In this document: piece by piece, positions 45,350 to 55,066 of the stretch
Numbering within the stretch: the stretch's first letter is position 1
How the letters are laid out: each line of letters opens with the position of its first letter
Assembly (NCBI GenBank): GCA_003216895.1
Contig: QCID01000003.1
Span: forward strand, 1-64,000
Source: Prochlorococcus sp. AG-402-K04
Lineage (GTDB): Bacteria; Cyanobacteriota; Cyanobacteriia; PCC-6307; Cyanobiaceae
Length of the DNA: 64,000 bases
Reading direction: 5' to 3'
Program-made: the position numbers and the translations under genes
Notes under the pieces: generated by a model
Told to the model about the DNA's origin: nothing
What the model saw: the letters and a program-made list of their open reading frames with translations, nothing else
The model's database searches: none

Positions 45350-45742
45350 GTGGAGTCTTCCAAAAATTGGGCTGTATTTATTCATCCCTCTACTTTAAAG
45401 CTAGCATCATTTGTTGAAACTCTTTTAGAGCCTGTAATATGCAAAGAAACTGTAAAAAAGATTGAATTAGGATTGCATGAAGCTCTTGTTAATGCAGTAG
45501 TTCATGGAAACTTGTCTAATCCTAATAAAGTTATTCGTGTTAGAAGAATTCTTACTCCCAACTGGTTTGTTTGGCAAATTCAAGATGAAGGCTTAGGAGT
45601 AGTTGAAAATAAAAGATTAAGTTCTTTACCTTTGCAAATTGACGCTAATAGTGGAAGAGGAATTTATTTAATTCATAAGTGTTTTGATGATGTTAGATGG
45701 AGTAGGAAAGGTAATAGACTTCAGTTATCGCTGAGGAAATAA
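45350..45742 (+). CDS. Anti-sigma factor/RsbW-type ATP-binding protein
   Basis: 130 residues, GTG start. A GHKL ATPase core: IELGLHEALVNAVVHGN (N box), WQIQDEGLG (G1) and NSGRGIYLIHKCFD (G2). It resembles RsbW/SpoIIAB-type kinases that control sigma factors by phosphorylating anti-anti-sigma partners. No partner gene is adjacent, so the target is unknown. Confidence 0.85.
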   Translation: MESSKNWAVFIHPSTLKLASFVETLLEPVICKETVKKIELGLHEALVNAVVHGNLSNPNKVIRVRRILTPNWFVWQIQDEGLGVVENKRLSSLPLQIDANSGRGIYLIHKCFDDVRWSRKGNRLQLSLRK

Positions 45743-45746
45743 GTAT

Positions 45747-46004
45747 TTAATGACTTTTACACCCTGTATCTTTTATGTCTTCTTTTATCCATAATATTGC
45801 TTGATTAAGTAAATCTTCTATTTCTGAGTCTTCTCCATCATTAATTAATTGTGAAATTGCAGAAATAATTAACTCAGCGCTTCTTCTTTGTTTGTTTCCT
45901 CTGAATTTATGCCAGTTGTAGTTGTTAAGACTGATTTCATTATGTAGTTCTTTTGTTAGTAACTGAACTTTTTCTGGCCAAATGTGTTTATTTTTTTTTA
46001 ACAT
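45747..46004 (-). CDS. Hypothetical protein, 85 aa
   Basis: 85 residues, mostly helical: WPEKVQLLTKELHNEISLNN, then NKQRRSAELIISAISQL and a C-terminal acidic helix. It looks like a conserved cyanobacterial small protein but I cannot name its family with confidence. Convergent with the RsbW-like gene, four bases apart. Confidence 0.65.
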   Translation of the reverse strand: MLKKNKHIWPEKVQLLTKELHNEISLNNYNWHKFRGNKQRRSAELIISAISQLINDGEDSEIEDLLNQAILWIKEDIKDTGCKSH

Positions 46005-46037
46005 AATATACTATCTATTTTTTACTTTTTAATAAGA

Positions 46038-47099
46038 TTAATTTGGCTTGTTTGCTTTCCATACTTTTGTCATGAAGTGAGATTCAGAAGTTATTGAAGA
46101 AAACCCGCTTTCTTCTAATTTTAAATTTATGTTATCAACTATATAGTCTCTGTAATAAGGCTCATGAAATATTTTATGAAAGTTTTCCATAATTGGCGTG
46201 AATTTCGGAGAATCTTCTATTTGAATGGAGTCCGCAAGAACAAGTGTTCCGCCAGGTTCTAATAGTCTAAAGCATTCGTTCAATACGTTCTGTCGAGCTT
46301 CTCTTGGGAGTTCGTGAAATAGGAAAACACAAGTTAATGCTTGAAAACTCGCCGATTCATAAGGCATCTTTTCTGCATTTCCTTTGGTTAGTTGAACAAG
46401 ATCACCGCTTCTTGAACTTAGATATTTGCTTGCTTGCTTGAGGTATGAACCTGATAAATCAAGGCCATATAGTTCGACTTGAGGTAACGCACTTTGGATT
46501 TGCTGGAGGGTTCTTCCTGTTCCTGTTGCGATATCTAGGACTTTTACTTTCTTTGAGTCTTCAGATAAAAATTTTTTCAAACCTCTTTTTAAAGGAGCTA
46601 AAACTCTTCTTCTCATTGAATCGGCTGTTCCATTGAAAAGAATCTCTACTTGTAAGTCATAAATTTCAGCAGAGTGCTCACTAAGGTATCCGTCTGTTTG
46701 GTGATGAAAATTTTGTAAATAGTATTCAGGGTAATCTTCTTCATTTACATCTCTTGGAATTTCTCTGGTTTTATTTTTTTTGCGTCTCTGCCAAGTTAGT
46801 GGCATGTCTAGCCAAACTAATGGATACTTCTTTGCCCATTCCAACCAAGGAGCTTCGAATAGTTGTGATTTAGGGTAAACACCTGCCTCTGCTTCGTTCC
46901 AATCAATATTTTCTAGGTTTTCCATTGATCTTTTAACTTCTTTTATAAGATCTTGATTGATTGGAAATTTCCCTGGTGCTGCTTCAGGAGCAAACACTTC
47001 CATCAACTTTGTGCTCAACTCTTTATGAGCTAGCCCAGCAAGTGTTTTCCCTTGTTGAAGAGTGTGATATGCAATTTTTTTAAGGCTTGGCGCTGCCAT
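46038..47099 (-). CDS. Class I SAM-dependent methyltransferase, 353 aa
   Basis: 353 residues. The first 175 are a helical domain beginning AAPSLKKIAYHTLQQGKTLA. The C-terminal half is a methyltransferase with VLDIATGTGRTLQQI, LYGLDLSGSYLKQA and FLFHELPREARQNVL. The long extra N-terminal domain is typical of a cyanobacterial/plastid family of unknown substrate. Separated from glnA by 137 bases that contain the glnA terminator. Confidence 0.82.
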   Translation of the reverse strand: MAAPSLKKIAYHTLQQGKTLAGLAHKELSTKLMEVFAPEAAPGKFPINQDLIKEVKRSMENLENIDWNEAEAGVYPKSQLFEAPWLEWAKKYPLVWLDMPLTWQRRKKNKTREIPRDVNEEDYPEYYLQNFHHQTDGYLSEHSAEIYDLQVEILFNGTADSMRRRVLAPLKRGLKKFLSEDSKKVKVLDIATGTGRTLQQIQSALPQVELYGLDLSGSYLKQASKYLSSRSGDLVQLTKGNAEKMPYESASFQALTCVFLFHELPREARQNVLNECFRLLEPGGTLVLADSIQIEDSPKFTPIMENFHKIFHEPYYRDYIVDNINLKLEESGFSSITSESHFMTKVWKANKPN

Positions 47100-47164
47100 A
47101 AACCATTCATTAATTTCAGTATTATCTAACAGATTTGATTGATTAGTGACGTGTTACCTAAAAA

Positions 47165-47206
47165 AAAATTAAGGTCTATGCATATTTGTACATAGACCTT
47201 AATTTT
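47165..47206 (-). terminator. Rho-independent terminator of glnA
   Basis: A perfect 16-bp inverted repeat (AAAATTAAGGTCTATG / CATAGACCTTAATTTT) around a 10-base loop. On the minus strand the stem ends directly in a long U run (complement of the A9 at 47160-47168). The orientation fits termination of glnA, 30 bases beyond its stop. Confidence 0.85.
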
Positions 47207-47236
47207 GTATTCTAAAAATTAATAAATAAATTTATA

Positions 47237-48658
47237 TTAGGCGTCATAATACATAGTGAATTCATGAGGATGAGGTCTTTGTCTTAGCTGTTGAACTTCT
47301 TCGTATTTAAGTTCTATCCAGTTATTGATGAAATCTTCGGTAAATACTCCCCCTTCCGTTAGATATTTGTTGTCACTTTTTAATGCCTCTAATGCATCAT
47401 TAAGAGAGGATGGAACAGTGTCGATTTTTGATAATTCCTCTGCAGGTAATTCGAAAAGGTCAACGTCAACTCCATCTCCTGGATCAATTTGATTTTTGAT
47501 TCCATCGATACCAGCCATCATCATTGCTGAAAAAGCAATGTAAGGGTTGGCCAATGCATCACCCGATCTAAATTCAAGCCTCTTTGCTTTTGGACTTGGT
47601 CCTGTTAAAGGAATTCTTACAGCAGCTGATCTATTACCCTGTGAGTAAACTAAATTAACAGGTGCTTCGAATCCTGGAACCAATCTTTTGTAACTGTTGG
47701 TAGTTGGATTGGTAAATGCAAGGAATGATGGGGCATGCTTTAGTATTCCACCTATATACCATTTAGCTGTTTGAGATAAATTTGCATAGGTACCCTCTCC
47801 ATAGAACAAAGGTTGACCGCCTTTCCACAAACTTTGATGAACATGCATTCCTGTTCCATTATCATTGAAGACTGGCTTGGGCATGAAGGTTGCAGTCTTC
47901 CCATATTTTTTTGCTACGTTCCTAACTATATATTTGTAAATCATTACATTGTCAGCTGCGTTGATTAGAGGAGCAAACTTCATCCCTAATTCATGTTGGC
48001 CAGCTCCTGCCACCTCATGGTGATGCTTCTCAATAGGAATACCCAATTCACCCATTAGTAAAAGCATCTCAGATCTCATGTCTTGCGCTGTGTCATTAGG
48101 TGAGACTGGGAAATATCCTTCTTTCAGTTGAATTTTGTATCCAAGGTTTCCTCCTTCTTCTTCTCTCCCTGTATTCCAGGGGGCTTCTATGGTGTCAACG
48201 CTATAAAAACTTCCGCCTTCCCCTGAGTTATATCTGACGTCGTCAAAAATAAAGAATTCTGGTTCAGGTCCAAAGAATGCTGCATCTGCAACACTAGTGC
48301 TCCCTAAATAATCTAATGCTTTTTGTGCCAAAGCTCTTGGACATCTGGCATATGGTTCTCCACTTCTTGGCTCCTGAATTGAACAAATCAAGCTAAGAGT
48401 TTTATGGTGATAAAATGGGTCTATCCAGCTTGTTGATGGATCTGGAACCATTGCCATATCGGATTCGTTTATGGCTTTCCAACCACGAATAGAAGAACCA
48501 TCAAAAGCTAGTCCCTCAGAAAAAGAACTTTCTTCAATTAGATCTGAGGCTACGGTTAAATGTTGCCACTTACCATGTAAGTCAGCGAATTTTAAATCTA
48601 TTAGCTCAATGCCCTCATCCTTAATTTGACGAAGAACATCCTGAGAGGTCTTGCTCAT
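47237..48658 (-). CDS. glnA: Glutamine synthetase, type I
   Basis: 473 residues. Assimilates ammonium into glutamine. Motifs: [32 protein letters not shown], the ATP and glutamate region [14 protein letters not shown], and [12 protein letters not shown]. The position corresponding to the E. coli adenylylation Tyr397 reads DLFELP, with Phe for Tyr, so classical adenylylation is excluded. A GTG-N8-GAC half-fit to the NtcA consensus upstream is too weak to call. Confidence 0.97.
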   Translation of the reverse strand: MSKTSQDVLRQIKDEGIELIDLKFADLHGKWQHLTVASDLIEESSFSEGLAFDGSSIRGWKAINESDMAMVPDPSTSWIDPFYHHKTLSLICSIQEPRSGEPYARCPRALAQKALDYLGSTSVADAAFFGPEPEFFIFDDVRYNSGEGGSFYSVDTIEAPWNTGREEEGGNLGYKIQLKEGYFPVSPNDTAQDMRSEMLLLMGELGIPIEKHHHEVAGAGQHELGMKFAPLINAADNVMIYKYIVRNVAKKYGKTATFMPKPVFNDNGTGMHVHQSLWKGGQPLFYGEGTYANLSQTAKWYIGGILKHAPSFLAFTNPTTNSYKRLVPGFEAPVNLVYSQGNRSAAVRIPLTGPSPKAKRLEFRSGDALANPYIAFSAMMMAGIDGIKNQIDPGDGVDVDLFELPAEELSKIDTVPSSLNDALEALKSDNKYLTEGGVFTEDFINNWIELKYEEVQQLRQRPHPHEFTMYYDA

Positions 48659-48880
48659 GATGAATTTGATTTCAACAAAGATACTTAATTATGAACGTAA
48701 TTAGCGATTGCATCTCTTTTTGTCTTAACAAGCACTTTTTTTAGAGTTTTAACATAAAATTTTGATTATTTTTTGCTTTCTAAAGCAAATCTAGCAAATT
48801 CCTATTGCAATCCCTAAAAAAAACACCCCGACTTTGCCTATCGCCTTTTAGGCTCGGAATATATAAACCGATCTGTTTTC

Positions 48881-50041
48881 TTGGCCACTCAAATTCTTCC
48901 TTCTGTTGATAATCAACATCGTAAAGATTTTGGTCCAACTGTTTCTCCTGAAAGGTTATTGCTTGGGCCAGGTCCATCAAACGCAGATCCTGCTGTTTTG
49001 AAAGCGTTATCACAGCCTCCTATTGGTCATTTAGATCCTTTTTATGTGGACTTGATGAGTGAGGTTCAAGAGTTACTAAGATATGCATGGCAAACGAGTA
49101 ATCGATTGACACTTCCAATGAGTGGCACTGGAAGTGCTGCTATGGAGGCAACATTAGCAAATGTTGTTGAGCCAGAAGATACTGTTTTAGTTGCTATCAA
49201 AGGATACTTTGGATATCGATTAGCCGATATGGCCAGTAGATATAGAGCAAATGTAGAAACCATAAAAAATGATTGGGGTAATGCATTTTCACTGGAGGAA
49301 ATAGAAGATGCATTGAAAAAACATAAACCAGCTGTTTTAGCAATTGTTCATGCCGAAACTTCAACTGGTGTTTGTCAACCTATGGATGGAATTGGTGATT
49401 TATGTAGAAAATATAATTGTTTACTTCTCGTAGACACAGTAACTTCTTTGGGTGGCGTTCCTCTGTATTTAGATGAGTGGAAAATTGATCTAGCTTATAG
49501 TTGCAGTCAAAAAGGATTAAGTTGCCCTCCTGGACTAGGTCCTTTTTCTATGAATGAGAGAGCTGAAAATAAAATGACCAATAGAAAAGATAAAGTTCCT
49601 AACTGGTATTTAGATGTCTCTTTGCTTAATAAATACTGGGGCAGTGATCGTGTGTATCATCATACGGCTCCCGTAAACATGAATTTTGGCATTCGTGAGG
49701 CGCTTAGATTGTTAGCAGAAGAAGGATTAGAAGTTTCATGGGATAGGCACAGAAAAAATGCAAAATCGCTTTGGAATTCGTTAGAACAAATGGGCTTAGA
49801 ATTACATGTTAAAGAAGAATTACGCTTACCTACACTGACAACAGTAAAAATACCTGATGGAGTTGATGGTAAAGCATTTACTAAGCATTTGCTAAATAAT
49901 TTTGGAGTGGAAATAGGCGGTGGCTTAGGTGATCTTGCTGGAAAAGTATGGAGAATTGGTTTGATGGGATATAACTCCACCTCTACTAATGTAGATAAAA
50001 TAATAAATATTTTCGAAACTGAATTACCTAAGTTTAGATGA
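48881..50041 (+). CDS. Serine/alanine-glyoxylate aminotransferase family protein
   Basis: 386 residues, TTG start. Class V PLP fold: LLGPGPSNADPAVLKA at the start, SGTGSAAMEATLANV, HAETSTGV, and the PLP Lys in YSCSQKGLSCPPGLGP. It probably converts glyoxylate to glycine in photorespiration, using serine or alanine. Transcribed away from glnA. Its frame overlaps convergent tadA by 18 bases. Confidence 0.92.
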   Translation: MATQILPSVDNQHRKDFGPTVSPERLLLGPGPSNADPAVLKALSQPPIGHLDPFYVDLMSEVQELLRYAWQTSNRLTLPMSGTGSAAMEATLANVVEPEDTVLVAIKGYFGYRLADMASRYRANVETIKNDWGNAFSLEEIEDALKKHKPAVLAIVHAETSTGVCQPMDGIGDLCRKYNCLLLVDTVTSLGGVPLYLDEWKIDLAYSCSQKGLSCPPGLGPFSMNERAENKMTNRKDKVPNWYLDVSLLNKYWGSDRVYHHTAPVNMNFGIREALRLLAEEGLEVSWDRHRKNAKSLWNSLEQMGLELHVKEELRLPTLTTVKIPDGVDGKAFTKHLLNNFGVEIGGGLGDLAGKVWRIGLMGYNSTSTNVDKIINIFETELPKFR

Positions 50042-50563
50042 TAAATTTTCTCTAGCTATTACTCTTTTGTCTTTAAACCAATTTACGATTATCTTTCTAG
50101 ATTCTTCTTCCATTATTCCCTTTTCAATCAACATTTTGTGATGGGCACTTTTATGTTCCGCTAGATTAATAGTTCCACCTAGCGCACCTCTCTTTGGATC
50201 TTCAGATCCATAGATAATCTTTCCCATCCTTGCTTGTATTAATGCTCCTGCGCACATTGGACATGGCTCAAGATTTACTATCAATGTACAGTCATTAAAT
50301 CTCCAATCATTATTAATCCAAGAAGCTTGTCTAAGCGCTACTAACTCAGCATGACCCAAAGGATCTTTCATTGTTTCCCTTCTATTTCCCCCATAGCCAA
50401 TACATCTACCATCTTTGTCGAGAATAACTGCAGCAATAGGAACTTCTCCTCTTTCGCCTACAAGTTTTGCTTTCGTTAGCAACCTTGTCATCCATTTTAT
50501 TTTTTCTTCCTGACTCAGTGCGATTGGTTTTGACAATTTTTTAGATGTTTGGAGAATTATCAA
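50024..50563 (-). CDS. tadA: tRNA-specific adenosine deaminase
   Basis: 179 residues with the deaminase zinc motif HAELVALRQ and LEPCPMCAGALIQARM. Deaminates A34 to inosine in tRNA-Arg(ACG). The N-terminus is a little long (about 20 residues before the core), so a start at a downstream codon is possible. Convergent with the aminotransferase gene. Confidence 0.93.
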   Translation of the reverse strand: MIILQTSKKLSKPIALSQEEKIKWMTRLLTKAKLVGERGEVPIAAVILDKDGRCIGYGGNRRETMKDPLGHAELVALRQASWINNDWRFNDCTLIVNLEPCPMCAGALIQARMGKIIYGSEDPKRGALGGTINLAEHKSAHHKMLIEKGIMEEESRKIIVNWFKDKRVIARENLSSKLR

Positions 50564-50645
50564 ATAAAATGGTTATCTAGAGATTAATCATTTTTTTTTG
50601 TTTTGAACTGGATCATCCAATACTACAAATAGAGACTTATTTTCT

Positions 50646-52016
50646 TTGGACCCTTTCGCATCACCTCACAATTTAGATACTGAACTGCGTTCTTTACTTG
50701 CTCAAGCCTCAAGTAATCTTTGTGATTGGTTTGCTGATTCAGCCAGTCAAGGTCCAATGCCTGATTCATTTAGCTTGCCAGAGGTCTATCCAGCAAAAGA
50801 AGGTATTTCTAATAAAGTTTTACTTAGCGAACTTCAATCATTAATGAATGGTTCCTACCGACCATTGCATCCAGGATCTCTTGCTCATTTGGATCCACCT
50901 CCTCTGTCAGCTTCAATAGTGGGAGAACTAATTTGTGCAGGTTTAAATAATAATCTTTTAGCCGATGAATTATCCCCTAGTTTGTCATCCTTGGAAAGAA
51001 AACTATGCAAATGGTTTTGTCACAAGCTGGGTCTTGGGGATTTGTCTGGAGGTGTAGCGGCTAGTGGTGGAAGTTTGAGTAATTTAATGGCTTTAGTAAT
51101 GGCAAGAAATATTTCTGGGCTAGAAAGTGATCCTAATGCTGTTTTTTTTGCAAGTGATGATTGTCATGTTTCATTCTCAAAAGCTCTTAGGATTATGGGT
51201 CTAAAACAGGAATCTCTACAAAAAATTTCTACAGATGAAAACGGTAAATTAAAAATTTCTAGTTTACATACAACTTTAAATAAAATTAAATCTCAGGGAA
51301 AAAAGTGCTTTGCTGTAGTAGCGACAGCAGGAACTACTGTAAGAGGATCTATTGATCCACTATTTGAGATAGCTCAATTTTGTAAAAAAGAGAATGTTTG
51401 GCTTCATGTTGATGGCGCGATTGGTGGGGTTTTTGGTTTATCAGAAAAAACTTCAGAAATTGTTCAAGGCTTAGGTTCCGCTGACTCTTTAACTATTAAT
51501 CCACAGAAATTATTAGGCATACCAAAAACTTCTTCTTTATTACTTGTCGCTAATAAAAAACATCTTTCTTCAACATTTTCAACTGGACTACCTTATGCCG
51601 AACCAATCACAGGAGATGACTTCCATGGAGGAGAACTTGGAATTCAAGGTACTAGATCTGCCGAGACATTGAAATTGTGGATTGGCTTAAGAAAATTGGG
51701 GGAACAGGGGATTGAAAAAATACTTTTAGATTCTATTAAAAGAAGATGTTATTTGGAATCAATAATTGATTCATCAAAATTTAAAATAATATCAGGACCT
51801 CTTCATCTTTTAGCTTTTACACCTATTAATTATAGTTCTTCTCAAGCATCAGATTGGTCTATAAAAACTAGAAACTTTTTGTTAGCCAATAAGTTTATGC
51901 TCTCTAGACCAATGTATGGAGATAGATATTATTTAAAAGCTGTTTTGGGAAACCCTAGTACGAAATTCGATGATTTAGAAACTTTATCTAATATTATCAA
52001 TCATTCAACTAGTTGA
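50646..52016 (+). CDS. Group II PLP-dependent decarboxylase
   Basis: 456 residues, TTG start. HPGSLAHLDPPPLSASIVGE, SGGSLSNLMALVMAR and VWLHVDGAIGGVFGLS (PLP-contacting His and Asp), with the Schiff-base Lys in TINPQKLLGIPKTS. The family includes glutamate, 2,4-diaminobutyrate and aromatic amino acid decarboxylases; the substrate here is undecided. Upstream of the small membrane gene by seven bases. Confidence 0.85.
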   Translation: MDPFASPHNLDTELRSLLAQASSNLCDWFADSASQGPMPDSFSLPEVYPAKEGISNKVLLSELQSLMNGSYRPLHPGSLAHLDPPPLSASIVGELICAGLNNNLLADELSPSLSSLERKLCKWFCHKLGLGDLSGGVAASGGSLSNLMALVMARNISGLESDPNAVFFASDDCHVSFSKALRIMGLKQESLQKISTDENGKLKISSLHTTLNKIKSQGKKCFAVVATAGTTVRGSIDPLFEIAQFCKKENVWLHVDGAIGGVFGLSEKTSEIVQGLGSADSLTINPQKLLGIPKTSSLLLVANKKHLSSTFSTGLPYAEPITGDDFHGGELGIQGTRSAETLKLWIGLRKLGEQGIEKILLDSIKRRCYLESIIDSSKFKIISGPLHLLAFTPINYSSSQASDWSIKTRNFLLANKFMLSRPMYGDRYYLKAVLGNPSTKFDDLETLSNIINHSTS

Positions 52017-52023
52017 TTTTAAT

Positions 52024-52215
52024 ATGAATAAAGATTTTTCTAACAAAAAAAATATACTTGCTTCAATAACAGCTTTAATATCAATTATTGTTGGCTTAAT
52101 TTATTTGGCTTTGGTTTTTGCTTTAGATTTCAGAGGTCCGATGAGTCCTCCTCCCTCAGAGGCCTTGATCTCGGTGGTAGCTTTTTCAGATTCTTTTCAA
52201 CGAGCGGATCAATAA
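52024..52215 (+). CDS. Small membrane protein overlapping the GTPase gene, 63 aa
   Basis: 63 residues with one helix at about 11-33 (ILASITALISIIVGLIYLAL). Its VFALDFRGPMSPPPSEAL end has the look of a conserved cyanobacterial miniprotein. The last 86 bases overlap the 3' end of the convergent GTPase frame. The helix and PPP motif argue for a real gene; the tail beyond EAL may be under constraint from the other strand. Confidence 0.55.
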   Translation: MNKDFSNKKNILASITALISIIVGLIYLALVFALDFRGPMSPPPSEALISVVAFSDSFQRADQ

Positions 52216-53683
52216 CTCTTTCATAAGCTCGCCTAATAAAATTTTTGAAATACTCATCTCTTTTGTTTAAGTTGTAGTGATATTCAACAACTTCTTGTAT
52301 CCCTCCATCTCCCCAGCTTTGGTCTTGTTGGAAATAAGTTATAAAGCTTGCCCCCGCAATTCTAGTGAGCCAAGATACACTTATGCCTTGAATTACTTTG
52401 CTAACAACTAACGTAGGTAATGATAAACTTAAAGTTGAACTTATTAGTGAAACTCCACCTTTAACTAAACCCATAGTTGCAAGTATTTTACATACAGAAA
52501 GCGCTAAATTCTTAGCCCTTTCATTTGTAAGTTTAACACCATAAATGTTAGCTATTTCTATTACCATTTGTGCATTAACGGCCGCCGCCGCGATCATATC
52601 TACAACAGGAAGTGGAGTTAGTACTAATACACCGCTGCTGAACCAACCATACTTATCGATACATCTCTTTGCTGATTGACTTCTTTGTTTAATTAACAAT
52701 TTTTTTCCTTCTTTCCCGAGATTGCTACATTGTAGTAATATATTATCTGCAATTAACTCTTCACCTTCTTCATGTAAGATATTTGCTAATCTTCTAATTA
52801 AACTGTTGATTTCAGGGGCTGGTTGATAGGGCTTTTTACCAGAGATTGCAATTGTTTGAGGTGACGCTGATGTACAAATAATATCCTTTGGTTCAATAAA
52901 ATCACTACATCTAGAATTTAGAATTTCAAGTAATCTTTTTTCTTCATTTTCTCCTCTTAAATCTATTTTATTAAGAACAAGTAAAAGTCTTTTTCCTGAT
53001 TTTGACAAACTCCTAATTATTCTTGTTTCTTCAGATCGTAAATCACCTTCGATTACTACTAACATTAAATCAGATTTACGTGCTTCTATTAACGCACTCT
53101 TTTCTCTTTCTCTACCTCCTCTCCCGGCTTCTAATATTCCTGGAGTATCTATGATTTTAATCCCTCTTGGAAGTCCTTTAAGTTTTAGCCGGAATGTTTC
53201 TTTTTCTCTTGTTGAGCCCATTTCAGGACTAACTTTGCCTACTATTTTTTTTAACAGAGCTCTTATTAGTGATGTTTTACCGCTAGAGCCAATTCCAAAA
53301 ACTACTAAAATAATATCTCCTCTGTCTAACTCTAATGAGACTCTATCCTTTTCATCCTTTAAGGCCCTGGCCTTGACTTTATCATTTATTAATTTGATTA
53401 ATTGATCAATACTTTTCAATGATTTACCTGCAGCTTGCTTTTTGCTGGTTAATGATAAATCTATTAACTTTTTTTCATCTTTGATTTTTAATATTGAGTT
53501 TAGACTATTTAGCAACCAATTTATTTTCTTTGAATAACTTAGACCACCTATTATTAATATGGTGATTAATATAGCAGGTATATTTATTGATCTAATTATT
53601 GCTCCAACAAAGCTTACAAATATCAAAATAATTAAGATTATAAATATATAAAATATTATTTTTCTTGAATTATAGATTTTCAT
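52130..53683 (-). CDS. Membrane-associated GTPase with DUF697 domain
   Basis: 517 residues. Two N-terminal hydrophobic segments (IFYIFIILIILIFVSFVGAI and the next) precede an Era-like G domain: GIGSSGKTSL (G1), DTPGILEAG (G3) and LNKIDLRG (G4). The C-terminal DUF697 part has VLTPLPVVDMIAAAAVNAQM and a helical hydrophobic stretch. Known relatives act in membrane or cell-envelope maintenance; the exact role is unknown. Ends inside the overlap with the 63-aa gene. Confidence 0.85.
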   Translation of the reverse strand: MKIYNSRKIIFYIFIILIILIFVSFVGAIIRSINIPAILITILIIGGLSYSKKINWLLNSLNSILKIKDEKKLIDLSLTSKKQAAGKSLKSIDQLIKLINDKVKARALKDEKDRVSLELDRGDIILVVFGIGSSGKTSLIRALLKKIVGKVSPEMGSTREKETFRLKLKGLPRGIKIIDTPGILEAGRGGREREKSALIEARKSDLMLVVIEGDLRSEETRIIRSLSKSGKRLLLVLNKIDLRGENEEKRLLEILNSRCSDFIEPKDIICTSASPQTIAISGKKPYQPAPEINSLIRRLANILHEEGEELIADNILLQCSNLGKEGKKLLIKQRSQSAKRCIDKYGWFSSGVLVLTPLPVVDMIAAAAVNAQMVIEIANIYGVKLTNERAKNLALSVCKILATMGLVKGGVSLISSTLSLSLPTLVVSKVIQGISVSWLTRIAGASFITYFQQDQSWGDGGIQEVVEYHYNLNKRDEYFKNFIRRAYERVIDPLVEKNLKKLPPRSRPLREEDSSDL

Positions 53684-53697
53684 ATTATAACTTTCAT

Positions 53698-54177
53698 TTA
53701 CTTAAATCCTGCTTTATCTTTGGTTTTAACTATATCAATTATAAAACAAATTATAGCAATGTTTATTGAAATATCTGCTACATTAAAAATAGGAAAATTT
53801 ATGGGAACTAACTCCAAAAAATCTATAACATAACCTTTGAATAATCTATCAATTCCATTGCCTAAAGTGCCACCTAAAAGATATGCAAGTCCAATAAAAT
53901 TCCAATGAGATCTTGGTGGAAATTTTAATATAACGGTGATTAATAATAATGAGGCTAAAATACTTATAATAGTAAGAAAGTTCGGGTAATTGCTAAACAG
54001 ACTAAATGCAGCGCCTTTGTTTTTTACTAAGGTGAAATTTAATAAATTGGGAACAATATTTATAGATCTATTAAATCCTAATGTACTTAATACTATGAAT
54101 TTACTGACTTGGTCTAATAAAATAATGTAAAAGGAGTATACTATTATCTTCATACTTCTACTCTTTAATGATTTCAT
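53698..54177 (-). CDS. lspA: Lipoprotein signal peptidase
   Basis: 159 residues from ATG 54177. Four hydrophobic helices and the two catalytic Asp: GNGIDRLFKGYVIDFL and IFNVADISINI. Also LDQVSKFIV near the start. The longer ATG at 54231 would overlap bioY by 58 bases; the ATG at 54177 gives a clean ATGA overlap, so it is preferred. Processes prolipoproteins such as the DevB-like protein. Confidence 0.92.
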   Translation of the reverse strand: MKSLKSRSMKIIVYSFYIILLDQVSKFIVLSTLGFNRSINIVPNLLNFTLVKNKGAAFSLFSNYPNFLTIISILASLLLITVILKFPPRSHWNFIGLAYLLGGTLGNGIDRLFKGYVIDFLELVPINFPIFNVADISINIAIICFIIDIVKTKDKAGFK

Positions 54178-54746
54178 TTTACTATTAAGATACGTCTTAA
54201 TAATATAGAAAATAGACTTATTGAGATGCATAGTAATAATTGAGTTGGGAAGGGTATAAAAGTATTTATTAAGATAAGATCGAATAAATTATCTACCCAA
54301 ATCCCCAATGTTTTACCAATAATAAGAAAAATAATACCTATAAAATGCACAATACATAATGAAAAGCCCGTATAAAATGAATAATTAATTAAATTAGCTT
54401 TTGAATTTTGTTTGGCTAAGCAACCACATATCCAAGCAGCAGGAATCAATCCTAATAAGTAACCAAATTCATGAGTCAGGATATAACCAACACTACCTCC
54501 TCCATGAAAAACAGGTAAATAGAATAAACCTATAATCAGATAGGAAATTGCAGAAATTGTTCCTATTTGAGGTCCGCAAAGCAATGAAGTCAAGAGGACG
54601 CCCTGTATTTGCCAAGTGCTATATAGTGGAATAATTGAGAGAGATAGGTCTTCTTGAGGAAAAATTATTGATGACGGTAGCATTGCGAATATAATGATTA
54701 TCATTACGCCTGTTATTGCTTTTAAACCGCTGCTAAATTTGTTCAA
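54174..54746 (-). CDS. bioY: Biotin transporter BioY (ECF S component)
   Basis: 190 residues with six hydrophobic helices. LPVFHGGGSVGYILTHEFGYLLGLIPAAW is the BioY signature (split here only by spacing) and TWQIQGVLLTSLLCGP is typical. It forms the substrate-binding S component of an energy-coupling-factor importer. No T or A component is adjacent; BioY alone can also mediate weak uptake. Linked to lspA by ATGA. Confidence 0.93.
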   Translation of the reverse strand: MNKFSSGLKAITGVMIIIIFAMLPSSIIFPQEDLSLSIIPLYSTWQIQGVLLTSLLCGPQIGTISAISYLIIGLFYLPVFHGGGSVGYILTHEFGYLLGLIPAAWICGCLAKQNSKANLINYSFYTGFSLCIVHFIGIIFLIIGKTLGIWVDNLFDLILINTFIPFPTQLLLCISISLFSILLRRILIVK

Positions 54747-54830
54747 TGAATTTAATTAGCCGATCTTATACATTATTATTTACAAATTGAATGATATGTC
54801 AATATTATAATTGATAACTATTTATTCGTA

Positions 54831-55052
54831 ATGAAATTTTCAGTTGGAGAAAAAGTATCCTTACAAGTACCTTTGCCATATTTGAAGACAGCAGATTCTA
54901 TATCAATCTTAAGACCTCCAGATCTTGTATCTCTTGATGAGGTTGGCGTAATAATGGGAATAAGGACAAATGATTTATTAGAAGTAAAATTTAGAAGGGG
55001 TAATTTCTTGATTCCTTCTGAAAGACTTAGGATTTTTAGTATGGACGACTGA
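54831..55052 (+). CDS. sipA: SipA (DUF3148), NblS-interacting protein
   Basis: 73 residues. KTADSISILRPPDLVSLDE and VIMGIRTNDLLEVKFRRG match DUF3148/SipA, a small SH3-like protein that binds and activates the NblS (Hik33) histidine kinase. In this lineage it would modulate high-light and stress signalling. Short, complete, ATG start. Confidence 0.88.
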   Translation: MKFSVGEKVSLQVPLPYLKTADSISILRPPDLVSLDEVGVIMGIRTNDLLEVKFRRGNFLIPSERLRIFSMDD

Positions 55053-55066
55053 TAATTAAATGAGAT

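Noticed and set aside
48659..48780. NtcA site upstream of glnA
   Set aside because: Only a two-mismatch GTG-N8-GAC was seen; too weak to report.
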